A stretch of 64,000 bases of DNA, taken from JACQZO01 sp964512325 (lineage in GTDB: Bacteria; Patescibacteriota; Gracilibacteria; RBG-16-42-10). Shown here piece after piece: positions 1 through 8,236 of this stretch (position 1 is the first letter of the stretch; every line of letters begins with the position of its first letter). The notes under the pieces were generated by a model, which saw only the letters and a program-made list of their open reading frames with translations, was not told the DNA's origin and did not search any database. The position numbers were made by a program, and so were the translations under genes. Location of the stretch: the NCBI GenBank assembly GCA_964512325.1, contig CAZEGN010000004.1, forward strand, positions 1-64,000, in the 5' to 3' direction.

Positions 1-40
1 TATCCGCAAATAATACAAAAGCAGTTTTTGTTGGTGCCAT
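1..40 (-). CDS. Partial unknown gene at window edge
   Basis: A minus-strand ATG at 38-40 opens a frame that leaves the window after 13 codons (MAPTKTAFVLFAD). It starts two bases beyond the stop of the ligase-like gene that follows, the spacing seen between the other genes of this run, so it is probably the next gene of the same transcription unit. Too little is visible to name it. Confidence 0.4.
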   Translation of the reverse strand, partial: MAPTKTAFVLFAD

Positions 41-42
41 AT

Positions 43-2403
43 TTAGAGGGTGAGTGGGAATTGCGGAATACTAATTTCGGTTAGGGAGTTGTACTTCTGT
101 GCTATCGCTTCAGTTTCTTGGCTAATACGGCCAGCGTAGTAAATATCTGGTACTGTTGCTAACTGCTGTATATTGTTAATTCCCAAGAAGTATACATTCT
201 GGCGTCCAACTGTACCGGGTTGTGTAGTATCGATGAGGCCTCTCTTTAATCTTACGAAGCTTCGCCAAGCATCACCTGGTTTATATATCTCTAAAAGCTT
301 TTTCATGAGTTCTTCGCCTGATGTGTTTGCTGCAGCATGGCTGAGGAGGGCGCTGGTAGCAGTGCGTTTTAAAATAGCTTCACGTTGATCCGGTTCACAA
401 TGAATTTCATTCATTACTGCTAAGCCTTCTTGGGTAGTCAGGTAGCCTGGGAAACCATAGCTAAAAATATGCCAGTGCTGTTTCTCGCCATTATGCTGGC
501 ACAAAATATGTGTCAGAACCTCATGAGCGACCAGTCTTTGTAATCTTTGCTCGCGCACAATCTTTCCTGCTGGTATCGCAATTTGATGATTCTTGCGTAC
601 TCGAATTGAGCTAAAGTTTTGCTGGCTAATATAACAGCGCCAATTGTGAATGTTGTATTTTGCCAATACTTGCTGAAAAGCGGCTGCGATTTGTTCACTG
701 CTAAAAACAGGTGAGCTGTCAGCTTGCTTGCTAGGTTCAAAGCGCGCATAGTTTTGGGCGACAGTGAATTCATCAGGAGTTAAAGGACGAAATACTTTTT
801 CTGCTATGGGAATAAACTCTTTTGTTCCAATTGCTTGCAATAAAGCAATCTGATTGGCTAACTCTTGAGCTCTGGCTTTGATCAGTCTGCCGATGTCTGA
901 ATCAAATTGAGGAATGTTTTCCAATTCTTTTAAGGCGCTATCATAGAAATCAGGAAGCTGATTGTAGGCAAATTTAGGGCAATATGAATTGTCTTTAAGC
1001 CATTTCTTTTTTTGTTCAGGCAGGTTTATTGGCTTTAGGTAATACATTAAACTAAATTTGCTGTATGTCTCAGCCAGCAGCAGGTCAGCTTCCTTCTCTT
1101 GATCAAGGCTCGCTGAAACAAGTACTGGTGGTTGCAAAAAGTTTTGCGGTAATCCTTTCAGTGGGTCAATCAATACTTTACGTAAATTTCTTCTACCGAC
1201 AGCCACTTTAAATGTTTGCTCAGAGTAATCTTTAATAGTTACAAAAGTGCGGATTTTTTTGTTGCCCAGAGTTAACAAAATACGAAAAAACTCAATGCTG
1301 TCTTTGGGCTCGTAGTTTTTATCAATAATGCCAAGTCGAAGCGCTAATTCTTTGTCAATTGAGGTGTAGATCTTGTTGGTGTTTAGTACGGCAGCAACAC
1401 GCTCCTGTTTGCCATTCTTCGCAAATAGCGTGACTGGTTCATAGCTACCCAAGATTTCTTTTCCTGATAAACGTTCAATTTCAGTTTCTATATGTTCGGA
1501 AGTTTGTTGCTGGCCGAACAGCTCTTTTCCTAAACGTACGCCTTTTTCTGGAGTAGTCACCACCAACCCCTTGATACGGTCCAAACGTTCACGCAGCTTT
1601 GCTCTATTGGCAATTTGAATACTTAACCCTCCCCGTGCATTCATTTCCAGCACCATTGGCATGCCTTTTTTGTTGATTACAATATCAATCGCGAGATAGC
1701 CTATATTGGAGTGCAGTTGGGCCTGGGAGGCAATTTGCAGCACTTGGTCCCATTGCGGTATCACAAAACCCAGCGGGCTTACTGGTTTATCAGGAAGCTG
1801 TTTGATGGATTTGTCATGGATAACTAAACGAGTAATTGTGCCACTTGCTAGATCGATGCCCGCGATAGCTCCGCCGGCATGATAGTTGGCTTTTCCGTCG
1901 GACGCTTTAGTGGGAAAGCGAATCATTGCCATGATGGGGATGAGATTGTGGACGATGATTCGAATGTCGGGTAAGCCATGATAGCTAAAATTTGCTAAAT
2001 CAGGGTGCGACACAATTCTCTGTTCAATAATGGCATGATCAGGTGCATTGGTAAGAGAGAAGTTTCCATCAAGAATATTGCCGATATGGTTTTTAAGCTC
2101 CTGCTCTTTTTCTGGTGTGAAAGCCTTTTTGTTGGTTACTACCTTAATGCCTTCTCCGCCAAAGCCGCGATTAGGTTTAATCACGAAGCTATTGGCTGAA
2201 ATTTCCTGAAAGCTAAAGTTGGCTAATTCTGTTTTCGATTTGATAATTTTATAAACAGTAGCTGTGGGAATTTTATATCTATAAAAGAAGTCCTTAGATG
2301 CCAGCTTATTGTCAGCCAAACGTATAGCACGCTTTTTGTTAAATGGTTTGATATAAAGTATGTTTCGGGCATTAATGCCCAGAATGCCAGTAGACCAATT
2401 CAT
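43..2403 (-). CDS. ATP-grasp (RimK-like glutamate ligase) fused to DUF1704/QEGLA metallopeptidase-like domain
   Basis: A 786-residue two-domain protein. The N-terminal ~290 residues resemble the alpha-L-glutamate-ligase-like ATP-grasp proteins: FVIKPNRGFGGEGIKVV near residue 70 is the ATP-binding loop and VLEMNARGGLSIQ near 255 the metal-binding end of the fold. The C-terminal half (about 430-786) matches DUF1704, the 'flavohemoglobin expression-modulating QEGLA motif' family related to the MATCAP tyrosine carboxypeptidases. It carries HEVLTH (HExxxH zinc motif) and, about 30 residues later, TQEGLA with the third ligand Glu. The family link predicts zinc-dependent carboxypeptidase chemistry, while the ATP-grasp half predicts amino-acid ligation to a peptide; the substrate is unknown. 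The adjacent 7TM protein is a frequent partner of such ligases, so both probably act together at the membrane. No signal peptide. The fusion of ligase and hydrolase is the odd point. Confidence 0.85.
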   Translation of the reverse strand: MNWSTGILGINARNILYIKPFNKKRAIRLADNKLASKDFFYRYKIPTATVYKIIKSKTELANFSFQEISANSFVIKPNRGFGGEGIKVVTNKKAFTPEKEQELKNHIGNILDGNFSLTNAPDHAIIEQRIVSHPDLANFSYHGLPDIRIIVHNLIPIMAMIRFPTKASDGKANYHAGGAIAGIDLASGTITRLVIHDKSIKQLPDKPVSPLGFVIPQWDQVLQIASQAQLHSNIGYLAIDIVINKKGMPMVLEMNARGGLSIQIANRAKLRERLDRIKGLVVTTPEKGVRLGKELFGQQQTSEHIETEIERLSGKEILGSYEPVTLFAKNGKQERVAAVLNTNKIYTSIDKELALRLGIIDKNYEPKDSIEFFRILLTLGNKKIRTFVTIKDYSEQTFKVAVGRRNLRKVLIDPLKGLPQNFLQPPVLVSASLDQEKEADLLLAETYSKFSLMYYLKPINLPEQKKKWLKDNSYCPKFAYNQLPDFYDSALKELENIPQFDSDIGRLIKARAQELANQIALLQAIGTKEFIPIAEKVFRPLTPDEFTVAQNYARFEPSKQADSSPVFSSEQIAAAFQQVLAKYNIHNWRCYISQQNFSSIRVRKNHQIAIPAGKIVREQRLQRLVAHEVLTHILCQHNGEKQHWHIFSYGFPGYLTTQEGLAVMNEIHCEPDQREAILKRTATSALLSHAAANTSGEELMKKLLEIYKPGDAWRSFVRLKRGLIDTTQPGTVGRQNVYFLGINNIQQLATVPDIYYAGRISQETEAIAQKYNSLTEISIPQFPLTL

Positions 2404-2411
2404 AGAAAGCT

Positions 2412-3887
2412 TTAGTCTTGAGTTTCTCTTTGCGCGCTATCTAACAGTTCACGAAAACGAAGCAATTCTGAGATGCGTAAACCAGTCCACTTGCCGAGCA
2501 CATAATTAAGGGGAATCATGAGTAATGTAATTTCAGGATAAGCTAAAATTGCTGTTTTTTGAGTGTCGAGCATTAAGTACGCCACCATGCTCACAACTAT
2601 AGTTTCAAAAAATAGCATGCTAGCAACACGGAAACCTCGTTCTAACTGCAAACTGATAAAACGTTCTCCTAAGGTAACTAAGAAAACCAAAGGCAAAATA
2701 TCAATAGTAATAAAACCTTGATAATTAAATATAGTAGCCAAGATAAACAACAGGATAATTGCTACTGTGATACCAATAAGCACAATGGCCATTTTAGGGA
2801 CATACATAATTCGCACTTGTTTCAATACTTTTCTTAATAAAACACTGAGTAGCGCAATAAGTACAAAGGTAAAACCACCGACTAGGCCACCAATTACCAG
2901 AAAAATAATAGTAAACACCGTAGGAATAAAAATACCCAAAGTGGCGATGCCAATAACTTGTCTAAAAAAACTGATTATGGTGACAATTAGTGGAATACAT
3001 AGTAGCAAAAAAAGGCTCGCATCTGGCATCCCATGTAAGCGCAAAAAGTTAATTATAGCGAGCATAAAATTACTCAAACCTATGGTGTCTTGGGTATTCA
3101 CTTCTGTGAAAGGAATTTGACGATTGGCCATAATACCACTTAGCTCGGCCGCGTTTGTCGCTTCTAGGATTGATGGTTCTGCACTGTTTTGTGGCAGCAA
3201 CGCTTCATTATTAGTCAAAACAATTTTGCGAGCACCAACACTGCTAAAACTGTTTTTACTTAAACGCTCTAAGACTCTTAAGTTTCCATCAGCAATCAGC
3301 ACTAATGTCTTGCCTTTTAGTGCTTGTTGGATATCTGCTCTAACCAGTTCTCCTGGTTCAGTAAGCGCAAAAACAAAGGTGCTATTATTTACGGCATTGA
3401 TGTCATTGCTGTCTAAAGTTGATGACAGATCAAAGATATTAGCTAAGATGTTTTTTTGCTTTAAGCGTTCTACGGTTTGATAAAGTTCGGCTGTGTTGTG
3501 GGCGGGGTCAGTAAAAATGCTTTGGGACCGCTCATATACAAAAATGTTTTTTTGCAATGAGGTGGTCCTGTTTGCCTGGGAAATGCGTAAAGTAACGGTA
3601 TATGTACCGGGCTTGTTATATGTGTGAATTATTTCACGACCACTGCCACCAGATTGATCACCGAAGTCCCATAAGAAATCAGCGTCGCTATCCCCAGCTT
3701 CAAGGGTGGAGCGGCTAGCATCGAAAAGCGTGTTTTTATTAACCTCGACATTATTATTACTATCAATAATCGCTGTTGGTACGGAAGGCATTTCCGATTC
3801 GGTAGTTGTTGTTGCTGCTGCAACATTAAGCAACCCATTAGCAATAATCACTACGATACCAGCAGCGAATTGGAAGATCTTTTTCAT
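2412..3887 (-). CDS. PKD-domain protein with seven C-terminal transmembrane helices (7TM/UUP1-type)
   Basis: A secreted-domain plus membrane protein. I start it at the ATG at 3885-3887, which gives a clean signal peptide (MKKIFQFAAGIVVIIANG...); an ATG ten codons upstream (to 3917) is also possible. Residues about 35-120 form a PKD beta-sandwich with the signature FLWDFGDQSGG followed by the closing strand YTVTLRI. After an extracytoplasmic linker of about 150 residues come roughly seven hydrophobic helices (about residue 280 to 480) ending in a basic cytoplasmic tail. This architecture is known next to alpha-L-glutamate-ligase-like ATP-grasp proteins, and that gene lies 8 bp downstream here. 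It probably anchors or presents the ligase's substrate; the exact function is unknown. Confidence 0.8.
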   Translation of the reverse strand: MKKIFQFAAGIVVIIANGLLNVAAATTTTESEMPSVPTAIIDSNNNVEVNKNTLFDASRSTLEAGDSDADFLWDFGDQSGGSGREIIHTYNKPGTYTVTLRISQANRTTSLQKNIFVYERSQSIFTDPAHNTAELYQTVERLKQKNILANIFDLSSTLDSNDINAVNNSTFVFALTEPGELVRADIQQALKGKTLVLIADGNLRVLERLSKNSFSSVGARKIVLTNNEALLPQNSAEPSILEATNAAELSGIMANRQIPFTEVNTQDTIGLSNFMLAIINFLRLHGMPDASLFLLLCIPLIVTIISFFRQVIGIATLGIFIPTVFTIIFLVIGGLVGGFTFVLIALLSVLLRKVLKQVRIMYVPKMAIVLIGITVAIILLFILATIFNYQGFITIDILPLVFLVTLGERFISLQLERGFRVASMLFFETIVVSMVAYLMLDTQKTAILAYPEITLLMIPLNYVLGKWTGLRISELLRFRELLDSAQRETQD

Positions 3888-3923
3888 GAAAGTAAATTTG
3901 CAATTGGATTGTAACATACTTCA

Positions 3924-4952
3924 CTATTTAAAATTAGCTAAAATGTTTGCTACTTCATCAGCATTATTAGCTTTAATTAATGCAACTCTTAAATCTTTAG
4001 CACCATCAAAGCCGTGCATATACCAACCCAGATGTTTGCGCATCGGGTGAAAAAAAGTTTTGCCATAAATCTCTTCATATTTCCGCGCGTGCTTTAAGGC
4101 AATGGTGAACTTTTCTGTTAAGGTGGAAACATGGTTGTTGAAAATCCATGGATTGCCAAAGGTTGCACGGCCAATGAGAACACCGTCTAGCTTGTACTTT
4201 TCAATTCTCTCTTTTGCGATTTCTAAACTCGCAATGTCACCATTTCCCAACACGCTTGTTTGGGTTTGTTTAATCAATGCTGCACCGCGGCCAATAGCAC
4301 CCCAATCTGCTAAACCGGTATACATCTGGACTAGTGTTCGGCCATGCAAGGAAATATTAGCGGGAGTTTCTTCTAATAGATGAGTTACCCACTCTTCAAT
4401 GACGATTTCATCATAGCCAATGCGTGTTTTCACGGATACAGGCAGGAGTTTTGTTGTAGCATTTCTTTGTTGTGCTAGCAAAAACTCCTTTGTGCGCTCT
4501 GGAACCTGCAAGTCAGTTATTTTTTTGCCTTTTGCGAAGTCTTCACAACCATTTTTTACTGCACGGATAATTTCTTTTGCTAAAGCCGGAGTTTTGATTA
4601 GCCCAGCACCTGCTCCACGGGCAGAAATGTTTCGCGCGGGACAGCCCATATTAATATCTATTCCATCAAAGCCCATATGACCAACCATGATTGCGGCTTG
4701 GTAAAATGCATCAGGGTCAGTACCAAAAACCTGGGCGACAATTGGTCTTTCCGCTTCACTATACAAGAAAGGAAGAAAAACCTTTTCTGGATTACCTACA
4801 TTCATGCCCTCTACAGAGACGAATTCAGTAATAATAAGGTCTGGCTTCGCGACTTCTGCCACTAGTGCTCGGTATGCAGCGTCAGTAACACCATCCATTG
4901 GTGACAAACCAATAATGGGTGTCGGCAATTTGTCCCAAAAGCCTCTATGCAT
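3924..4952 (-). CDS. dus: tRNA-dihydrouridine synthase
   Basis: A 342-residue FMN-dependent enzyme that reduces uridines in tRNA D-loops. The TIM-barrel motifs are all present: LSPMDGVTD at 16-24 (FMN binding), DINMGCPARN around 99-108 with the catalytic Cys104, a VKTRIGYD motif near 178, LHGRTLVQMYTG near 206 and GNGDI near 240. Length matches the Dus family. It overlaps the 3' end of the cyclopropane synthase gene by 8 bp, so the two are translated from one message. Confidence 0.95.
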   Translation of the reverse strand: MHRGFWDKLPTPIIGLSPMDGVTDAAYRALVAEVAKPDLIITEFVSVEGMNVGNPEKVFLPFLYSEAERPIVAQVFGTDPDAFYQAAIMVGHMGFDGIDINMGCPARNISARGAGAGLIKTPALAKEIIRAVKNGCEDFAKGKKITDLQVPERTKEFLLAQQRNATTKLLPVSVKTRIGYDEIVIEEWVTHLLEETPANISLHGRTLVQMYTGLADWGAIGRGAALIKQTQTSVLGNGDIASLEIAKERIEKYKLDGVLIGRATFGNPWIFNNHVSTLTEKFTIALKHARKYEEIYGKTFFHPMRKHLGWYMHGFDGAKDLRVALIKANNADEVANILANFK

Positions 4953-6144
4953 GTAAATGTGCGTTGGTGAGAGGTAATGGAATTTGGCCTAGTTGTCCTT
5001 TGCAAAAGCTTACTTGATATAAGCTAATGCCGCCATGTGTGAAAGCAGAAATACAGCCTGTTAAGTAAAGGCGATAGGCTCTGATGGTTTCCGGGCTAAC
5101 AGTGTCTTTAATCTGCTCAAGATTTTTTTCTAAGTTATTGGCCCAAGCTCGCAGGGTCAGTGCATAGTGTTGTTGGAGATTTTCCAAATGATAAACTTCT
5201 AGCTTTCTATCTCGTAGCCCATTTACTAGTTCACCTGGTTCTGGCAGATAGGACCCGGGGAAAATGTATTTATGCATCCAATCATCGATGTTTCCGCTTT
5301 TGAGCTTGCCAATAGTATGCAATAAGCCGACACCAAATGGTTTTAAAAGCTTGTCTGTCGCATCCATATAGGCTGGAATATTGTTTTTGCCAACGTGTTC
5401 CATCATGCCGACGCTGACCACCCGATCATAACTTACTCCTCTAGCTGCAAGCTCACGATAGTCTGTAAGTTCTAGTGTGATACGGTCTTCAAGACCTGCT
5501 TCAGCGACACGTGCCTTGGCTTTTTCGAGCTGATTGCGACTTAAAGTAATGCCATGGGCTTTTACACCAAAGTTTTTGGCAGCATAAATCACGAGCGCTC
5601 CCCAGCCGCATCCGATATCAAGCAGTGTTTGATCGGGTTTAAGGAGAAGCTTACGGCAAATATATTCTAATTTGTCTTTTTGAGCTTGTTCGATAGAGTT
5701 GTTTGCATCTTTAAAGTAAGCACAAGAGTAAACCATTAAAGGATCAAGCCAAGCCTCATAAAACTCATTGCTTAAGTCATAATGAAAGCTCACATTCTTT
5801 TTAGCTTGCTTGAGATTATTGCGATACTTAAAATGAAGCCATCCCATTTCAAGCAAACTACCCAAGCTTGGTCTAATTTGGTCGAGCTTCGCAGTGAAAA
5901 AAGTCTGAGTAAGTCGCTCAAAGTTACCCTCTATCTCGATGTCACCGCGCATATAACCTTCACCAAAGCCCAGGCTCACGTGACCTAATATATCCTCTAA
6001 AACGTTTGCATTATTAAAAATAATAGTGAATTCCGTAGGGCCGGTACCGTAATGAATTGTTTGATAATCCCAGAACTTTACATCAAATGAGGCCGTTTTT
6101 ACCTGCTTGAGAAGTTTGTCGATTGCTCGAAAGGCTGCCGTCAT
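4945..6144 (-). CDS. cfa: Cyclopropane-fatty-acyl-phospholipid synthase
   Basis: A 399-residue SAM-dependent methyltransferase that adds a methylene bridge to unsaturated acyl chains of membrane phospholipids. Family motifs are clear: NVSFHYDLSNEFYEAWLD near 117-134, YSCAYF near 139-144, SAM motif LLDIGCGWGA at 174-183, and VGMMEHVGKNN near 246. Its neighbours MurC (4-bp overlap upstream) and Dus (8-bp overlap downstream) put it in an operon of envelope and housekeeping genes. The acyl-CoA desaturase at 29898 could provide the unsaturated chains that Cfa modifies, which is an unusual lipid-modifying capacity for a CPR genome. Confidence 0.95.
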   Translation of the reverse strand: MTAAFRAIDKLLKQVKTASFDVKFWDYQTIHYGTGPTEFTIIFNNANVLEDILGHVSLGFGEGYMRGDIEIEGNFERLTQTFFTAKLDQIRPSLGSLLEMGWLHFKYRNNLKQAKKNVSFHYDLSNEFYEAWLDPLMVYSCAYFKDANNSIEQAQKDKLEYICRKLLLKPDQTLLDIGCGWGALVIYAAKNFGVKAHGITLSRNQLEKAKARVAEAGLEDRITLELTDYRELAARGVSYDRVVSVGMMEHVGKNNIPAYMDATDKLLKPFGVGLLHTIGKLKSGNIDDWMHKYIFPGSYLPEPGELVNGLRDRKLEVYHLENLQQHYALTLRAWANNLEKNLEQIKDTVSPETIRAYRLYLTGCISAFTHGGISLYQVSFCKGQLGQIPLPLTNAHLHA

Positions 6145-7547
6145 AGCAAATTGAGTAAATGATGACTAATTTTCCAATTATCACCTGCTCCTATGGTTAG
6201 AAAAAGAGTAGGGGAGTGGCTGTTATTTTGTACGTAATTTGCAACTTGGTCAACTGGTACATATAAGGCATGCGGATGGTATTTGCTTGCTTCTTCTGCT
6301 AAGCGCTTGCCGGTGACATTATCTATTGGCTTTTCTCGGGCAGAAGCATAAATGTCATTAATTAATACCTGGTCGGCATCTGTAAAGGCCTGTGCAAAGC
6401 TGTCTAACAGAGCCGCTGTGCGGGTATAGGTGTGGGGCATAAAGCTCACGATGATTTTGCGCTGAGGGTAAAAGTCCTTTAAGGCACGCAACGTGGCGGC
6501 AATTTCAGTTGGGTGATGACCAAAATCATCATAAACTAAAGCTTCATTAAATTGGCCAAGATACTGTAATCGTCGGGTTGTAGACTTGAATTCTCTTACT
6601 GTTTGCTGCAAGTGAGTGATTAGTTGTTCTTTGTCCCTATTTAACGGTAGCGATAAAGTCATGGCAATCACGGCAGTGGCATTCAAGCAGTTGTGTTTTC
6701 CTGGAATGCACATTTCGAATACATGCTGCTCTTGTTGTGAAATGATAATTTGAAAACTTTGTTTCTCCTCGCCAATTGTGTGGTTTGCCAAGCGAAATTC
6801 AGCGTTCGCGCTTTCACCATACGTGACAATATGAATATCAGTTCGCTCTATCTGTTCAAGCAATTCTTGTACGCCTGGACTATCAATACATGCTACTAAG
6901 ACACCATTGCTGGGCAGTCGATTTACATACTCCTTAAAAGCACGGATAATGTCTTGTAGATCCTGAAAGTAATCCAAATGGTCTTCTTCTATATTGGTAA
7001 TAATAATTGCCTGCGGATGAAAGTTTAAAAAATGACGACGATATTCACAGGTTTCGGCAACCAAATATTCTCCACTGCCAATATGAGCATTTTTATTTGA
7101 GAATTGAGGCACTTGTGAACCTACAATTACATTGGGGTCTAGACCGGCATTTATCATTGCCAGTCCGAGCAGGGCTGTGGTAGTTGTTTTGCCATGAGTG
7201 CCCGCAATACCAATGCTTTTTTGAGTCTCTGACAAAAGGCCAAGCGCCTGGGGATAAGTATAGATAGGAATATTTTGTCGCTTCGCTTCACGAATTTCAT
7301 TGTTTTCATCTGTCCAAGCAGCAGAAGCAACAATCATGTCTGTATTGGAAGAGATATGATTTTCCTCAAAAGATTCATAAAAGGGGATGTCTAAATCGCG
7401 CAGAATTTGATCAGTTAAAAATACTTCGGCTACGTCAGAACCGCTAACTGCTTTTCCCATTCCTTTTAATACCTGTGCTAGTGCAGTCATACCCCAGCCC
7501 TTGATACCAACAAAATAAATGTTTTGTGCTGATTGAAGAAGGTTCAT
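6141..7547 (-). CDS. murC: UDP-N-acetylmuramate--L-alanine ligase
   Basis: A 468-residue Mur ligase that joins L-alanine to UDP-MurNAc with ATP hydrolysis, the first amino-acid step of peptidoglycan synthesis. It has the N-terminal Rossmann glycine motif GIKGWGMTALA (residues 14-24), the ATP loop GTHGKTTTTA (116-125), the central Mur motif ETCEYRRHFLNF with NIEEDHLDYF, and the C-terminal DDFGHHPTEI block. Length is typical. It follows the Fur-type gene by 3 bp and overlaps cfa by 4 bp (ATGA), suggesting translational coupling. Confidence 0.95.
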   Translation of the reverse strand: MNLLQSAQNIYFVGIKGWGMTALAQVLKGMGKAVSGSDVAEVFLTDQILRDLDIPFYESFEENHISSNTDMIVASAAWTDENNEIREAKRQNIPIYTYPQALGLLSETQKSIGIAGTHGKTTTTALLGLAMINAGLDPNVIVGSQVPQFSNKNAHIGSGEYLVAETCEYRRHFLNFHPQAIIITNIEEDHLDYFQDLQDIIRAFKEYVNRLPSNGVLVACIDSPGVQELLEQIERTDIHIVTYGESANAEFRLANHTIGEEKQSFQIIISQQEQHVFEMCIPGKHNCLNATAVIAMTLSLPLNRDKEQLITHLQQTVREFKSTTRRLQYLGQFNEALVYDDFGHHPTEIAATLRALKDFYPQRKIIVSFMPHTYTRTAALLDSFAQAFTDADQVLINDIYASAREKPIDNVTGKRLAEEASKYHPHALYVPVDQVANYVQNNSHSPTLFLTIGAGDNWKISHHLLNLL

Positions 7548-7550
7548 AAA

Positions 7551-7988
7551 CTATGGTTGTGCTTGAATGACTATTGAGCTGGTGCGACATTGGGGACAAA
7601 GTCCATATACGTCGAGACGATGTTTTTCAATTCTGTAGGAAGTGATTTTGGCAATTTCATTTTCTAGTCCTTCAATCGTAATTCCAAATACATTTTCCAT
7701 GCGATTGCACTTTAAACAAATGACATGGTAATGAGGACTGGTCATGATTTCATACCTGCTGGCATTCTTCCCTTGATTATATTCAAGGACAAGATGGTTT
7801 TGAACTAGAGTTTCTAATGTGCGATATACGGTTGCCAAACTGAGCTTGTGAGACTTCTTACGCAAAGAGTCGAAGATTTGCTCAGCATTGGGATGATCAT
7901 TGCGTTCGCTTAGTTCTTCTAAAATCAATCGGCGCTGAATTGTGACAGGCACTTGCTTGTCGTTCAGCATCTTGATTGCATTTTCCAT
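7551..7988 (-). CDS. Fur/PerR-family metal-dependent repressor
   Basis: A 145-residue regulator with an N-terminal winged helix (residues about 10-85, RRLILEELSERNDHPNAEQI then LSLATVYRTLETL) and a C-terminal dimerisation and metal domain. HYHVICLKCNRMENV carries the first CxxC and YGLCPQCRTS the second, so it has the structural zinc site. It could sense iron, zinc or peroxide; the residues visible do not decide between Fur, Zur and PerR. It is the first gene of the murC-cfa-dus run, and a 19-bp near-palindrome just upstream (7997-8015) may be its own operator. Confidence 0.9.
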   Translation of the reverse strand: MENAIKMLNDKQVPVTIQRRLILEELSERNDHPNAEQIFDSLRKKSHKLSLATVYRTLETLVQNHLVLEYNQGKNASRYEIMTSPHYHVICLKCNRMENVFGITIEGLENEIAKITSYRIEKHRLDVYGLCPQCRTSSIVIQAQP

Positions 7989-7996
7989 ACAAGTTC

Positions 7997-8015
7997 GCGA
8001 ATGAATATTAATCGC
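7997..8015. promoter_or_regulatory. Possible Fur-type operator
   Basis: A 19-bp imperfect palindrome with GCGA/TCGC ends and an AT-rich centre (gcgaatgaatattaatcgc), 9 bp upstream of the Fur-family start. Length and composition suit a Fur/PerR box and autoregulation would be normal, but the inner arms match only partly. Confidence 0.3.
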
Positions 8016-8059
8016 AAAGACAAGATTAACACTCTTCCAACCTAGGGTAAAGCGGGGGA

Positions 8060-8226
8060 GAATTCAAAATTCAAGATTAAAAATTCAAAATGGAATTATA
8101 TAATTATAGATTATAAATTGGTGGAGGGTGCAGCGTGGAGAGATAAGGCTCAAGGTTTTTCCTTATCATTTCTTTTCACACCATTCTTCATTCTCACTTT
8201 GCTTTTTGAATTTTTAATTTTGAATT
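8060..8226. repeat. MITE-like element with AT-rich terminal inverted repeats
   Basis: The segment between fur and dnaB starts with gaattcaaaattcaag and continues to aattcaaaa; it ends with the near-exact reverse complement (tttgaatttttaattttgaattc). The ~24-30 bp arms flank about 115 bp with no reading frame. Similar 'aattcaagat...aaa' strings occur at 19318, so it is probably a dispersed non-coding repeat. No target-site duplication is obvious. It could instead be a long hairpin formed from a transcript. Confidence 0.45.
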
Positions 8227-8236
8227 CTTCTTCGTC

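Noticed and set aside
513..773. Minus-strand 86-codon frame within the ligase fusion
   Set aside because: Alternative frame inside a well-supported long gene.
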